A DNA stretch of 14,687 bases, from assembly GCA_002344525.1 (NCBI GenBank), contig DDTJ01000087.1, positions 1 through 14,687 on the forward strand, written 5' to 3'. This DNA comes from Akkermansiaceae bacterium UBA2367. GTDB taxonomy: Bacteria; Verrucomicrobiota; Verrucomicrobiia; Verrucomicrobiales; DEV007. Under the pieces are notes generated by a model. The model saw only the letters and a program-made list of their open reading frames with translations. It did no database searches and was not told where the DNA came from. Positions within the stretch are counted from its first letter, which is position 1. The number at the start of each line of letters is the position of its first letter. The position numbers and the translations under genes were made by a program. Shown one piece after another: positions 13,219 through 14,687 of this stretch.

Positions 13219-14625
13219 ATGACCCGCTCCCCCCTCCACTGTCCCGGCCCCCTCAGCCGCCGCGGCTTCATGCAGATCGGACTCGCCGGGATGGCGACGC
13301 TTTCTTGGCCGGGGCTGATGCGCCTGCGCGCCGCCAACGCCGCCCTGCCCAAATCCGAGAGAAAGGCCGTCATCATGGTCTGGCTCCCCGGCGGCCAGTC
13401 GCACCTCGACACCTACGATCCCAAGCCCGACATCGGCAGCGAATACCGCGGCCCCTTCAAGACCCTCTCCACGAACGTGCCCGGCATGCAGCTCACCGAA
13501 CTGCTGCCGATGAACGCGAAGATCGCCGACAAGTTCACCCTCCTGCGCTCCATGCACCAGAAGGCCGGCGGCCACCCCGCCGGCTCCATGCAGATGCTCT
13601 CCGGCGACAGCGACGAGCGCGACAAGCCCAAACCGCGCCTGCCCGACTGGATGTCCGTGGCCCACTACCTGCGCTCGCAGGAAGGCAAGCGTTCCAACCC
13701 GCTCCCCAACTACATCGGAGTCAATCCGCCGCTGGAATACAACGGCCCCGCCTACCTCGGCGATGCCTACGCGCCCTTCGCCGTCAGTGACGACCCCAAC
13801 CGCCCGGACTTCCAAGTGCCGAACATCGGCCTCTCCGATCCCGCCGAGGCCCGCCGCCTCAGCGACCGCGTCCTCCTGCGCAAGAACCTCGACCGGCTCG
13901 AACGCGCCTTCGACAAGGAGGGCGAGCTCGGCGCCCTCGACGAGTTCGAGACGCAGGCCATGACCCTGCTCACCAACCCGCAGACCCGCGACGCCTTCGA
14001 CCTCGGCAAGGAGGACGCCGCCACCCGCGACCGCTACGGCCGCAACCGCTGGGGCCAGCAGCTCCTCCTCGCCCGCCGCCTCGTCGAGGCCGGGGTCGAG
14101 ATCGTGACCAGCAGCCTCAGCGGACCGCTTTGCGGACGCGTCAACAACTGGGACGACCACGCCGTGAACCATCACCAGTTCGAGGCCCTGCGCTTCCGCA
14201 TGCCCAACTACGACCGCGCCGTCTCCGCCCTGATCGAAGACATCTACGCCCGCGGCCTCGACCAGCGCGTCCTCGTCGTCGTGACCGGGGAGTTCGGCCG
14301 CACGCCGAAGATCAGCTTCGACCGCAGCACCGGAGCCGGCGACGCGAGCGCCCCCGCCGGCACCCTCCAGCCCGGACGCGACCACTGGCCCCGAGCCTTC
14401 ACCAACGTCTGGGCCGGCGGCGGCATCCAGACCGGCGGCGTCATCGGCGCAACCGACAAGCGCGGCGAGGACGTGATCGAGCGCCCCTGCGGTCCCGGCG
14501 ACTTCCTCGCCACGATCTACCACCACCTCGGCATCGACTCGTCGAAGATCACCATCGACGACCTCAACGGCCGCCCCACCCCCATCGTCGACCACGGCAA
14601 GCCGATTCCGGAGTTGATTGCGTAG
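13219..14625 (+). CDS. DUF1501 family protein, Tat-exported
   Basis: 468 residues, usual for DUF1501. The start at 13219 puts a twin-arginine signal at the N-terminus: SRRGFMQIG (13-21), then a hydrophobic stretch ending near RAANA. The frame is open further upstream but only through the intergenic repeat. Family landmarks: WLPGGQSHLDTYDPKP (about 54-69), GHPAGSMQM, the WDDH/N segment, GEFGRTPKI, GRDHWP and WAGGGIQTGGVIGATD. DUF1501 proteins have an alkaline phosphatase/sulfatase-like fold and are exported folded, often with a cofactor; no substrate is established. Its partner across PVC genomes is the DUF1549/DUF1553 protein, found here at the other end of the module. It is separated from the WD40 gene by 274 bp and may have its own promoter. 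Confidence 0.92.
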   Translation: MTRSPLHCPGPLSRRGFMQIGLAGMATLSWPGLMRLRAANAALPKSERKAVIMVWLPGGQSHLDTYDPKPDIGSEYRGPFKTLSTNVPGMQLTELLPMNAKIADKFTLLRSMHQKAGGHPAGSMQMLSGDSDERDKPKPRLPDWMSVAHYLRSQEGKRSNPLPNYIGVNPPLEYNGPAYLGDAYAPFAVSDDPNRPDFQVPNIGLSDPAEARRLSDRVLLRKNLDRLERAFDKEGELGALDEFETQAMTLLTNPQTRDAFDLGKEDAATRDRYGRNRWGQQLLLARRLVEAGVEIVTSSLSGPLCGRVNNWDDHAVNHHQFEALRFRMPNYDRAVSALIEDIYARGLDQRVLVVVTGEFGRTPKISFDRSTGAGDASAPAGTLQPGRDHWPRAFTNVWAGGGIQTGGVIGATDKRGEDVIERPCGPGDFLATIYHHLGIDSSKITIDDLNGRPTPIVDHGKPIPELIA

Positions 14626-14669
14626 GGGGAGGTCGTGAGTGGTGGACCCCTCAAAATGAAAAGGGTCTA

Positions 14670-14687
14670 GCAGCCTGTCGGACTTGA
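14670..14687. other. possible mobile-element edge at window end
   Basis: The window stops within GCAGCCTGTCGGACTTGA. A CTGTCGGACTT core resembles terminal inverted repeats of some DDE-transposase insertion sequences as I remember them. No transposase is visible because the sequence ends here. Between the DUF1501 stop and this point there is only a weak GGACCC/GGGTCT stem (14644-14668). Confidence 0.15.

Noticed and set aside
10407..13412. 1001-codon minus-strand open frame
   Set aside because: Antisense shadow of the PSCyt1/WD40 gene, Gly/Val/Leu/Arg-rich with no recognisable domain.

Overview
The window looks like chromosomal DNA from a GC-rich member of the PVC group, most likely Verrucomicrobiota (Planctomycetota is the alternative). 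The evidence is a four-gene set almost confined to that group: a DUF1549/DUF1553 cytochrome-like protein, a PPC-domain exoprotein, a PSCyt1/WD40 protein and a Tat-exported DUF1501 protein. Assignment is from protein motifs read by eye; no search was run.

Layout. 1-820: an unrecognised minus-strand gene (TTG start) with a palindrome behind it. 821-2059 (minus) and 2266-3180 (plus): an ACS-type MFS transporter divergent from a PL1-like pectate lyase, plausibly a small pectin/uronate locus. 3181-3393: intergenic DNA with two strong hairpins. 3394-4557: an AAA/DUF4143 ATPase. 4704-5273 (minus): a Uma2/DUF820 nuclease-fold protein. 5449-14625 (plus): the cytochrome/DUF1501 module, in which every main protein carries an export signal.

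Three structures are not explained by the genes alone. (1) A ~115-bp sequence occurs twice (2133-2247 and 5346-5459, about 95% identical), each time in a divergent intergenic region, about 72 nt from the minus-strand start, and ending on ATGCCCTTCCA. In copy 2 that ATG is the start of the DUF1549/DUF1553 gene; in copy 1 it opens a 10-codon ORF whose stop overlaps the pectate lyase start. (2) The cytochrome module is interrupted between 10041 and about 10464 by a less GC-rich insert with features of an integron gene cassette: GTTAGGC at the left, a small membrane-protein ORF, and its TAA stop lying inside GCCTAAC followed by half of an attC-like arm. (3) A 97-bp near-palindrome of 10-bp units (13054-13150) lies before the DUF1501 gene.

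How the genes may work together: the MFS transporter and pectate lyase fit uptake and cleavage of pectin-type material. The module would form an envelope assembly with haem-binding cytochrome-like domains, a propeller with a coiled-coil insert, and a PPC protein with a coiled-coil tail. Its biochemical role is not known to me.
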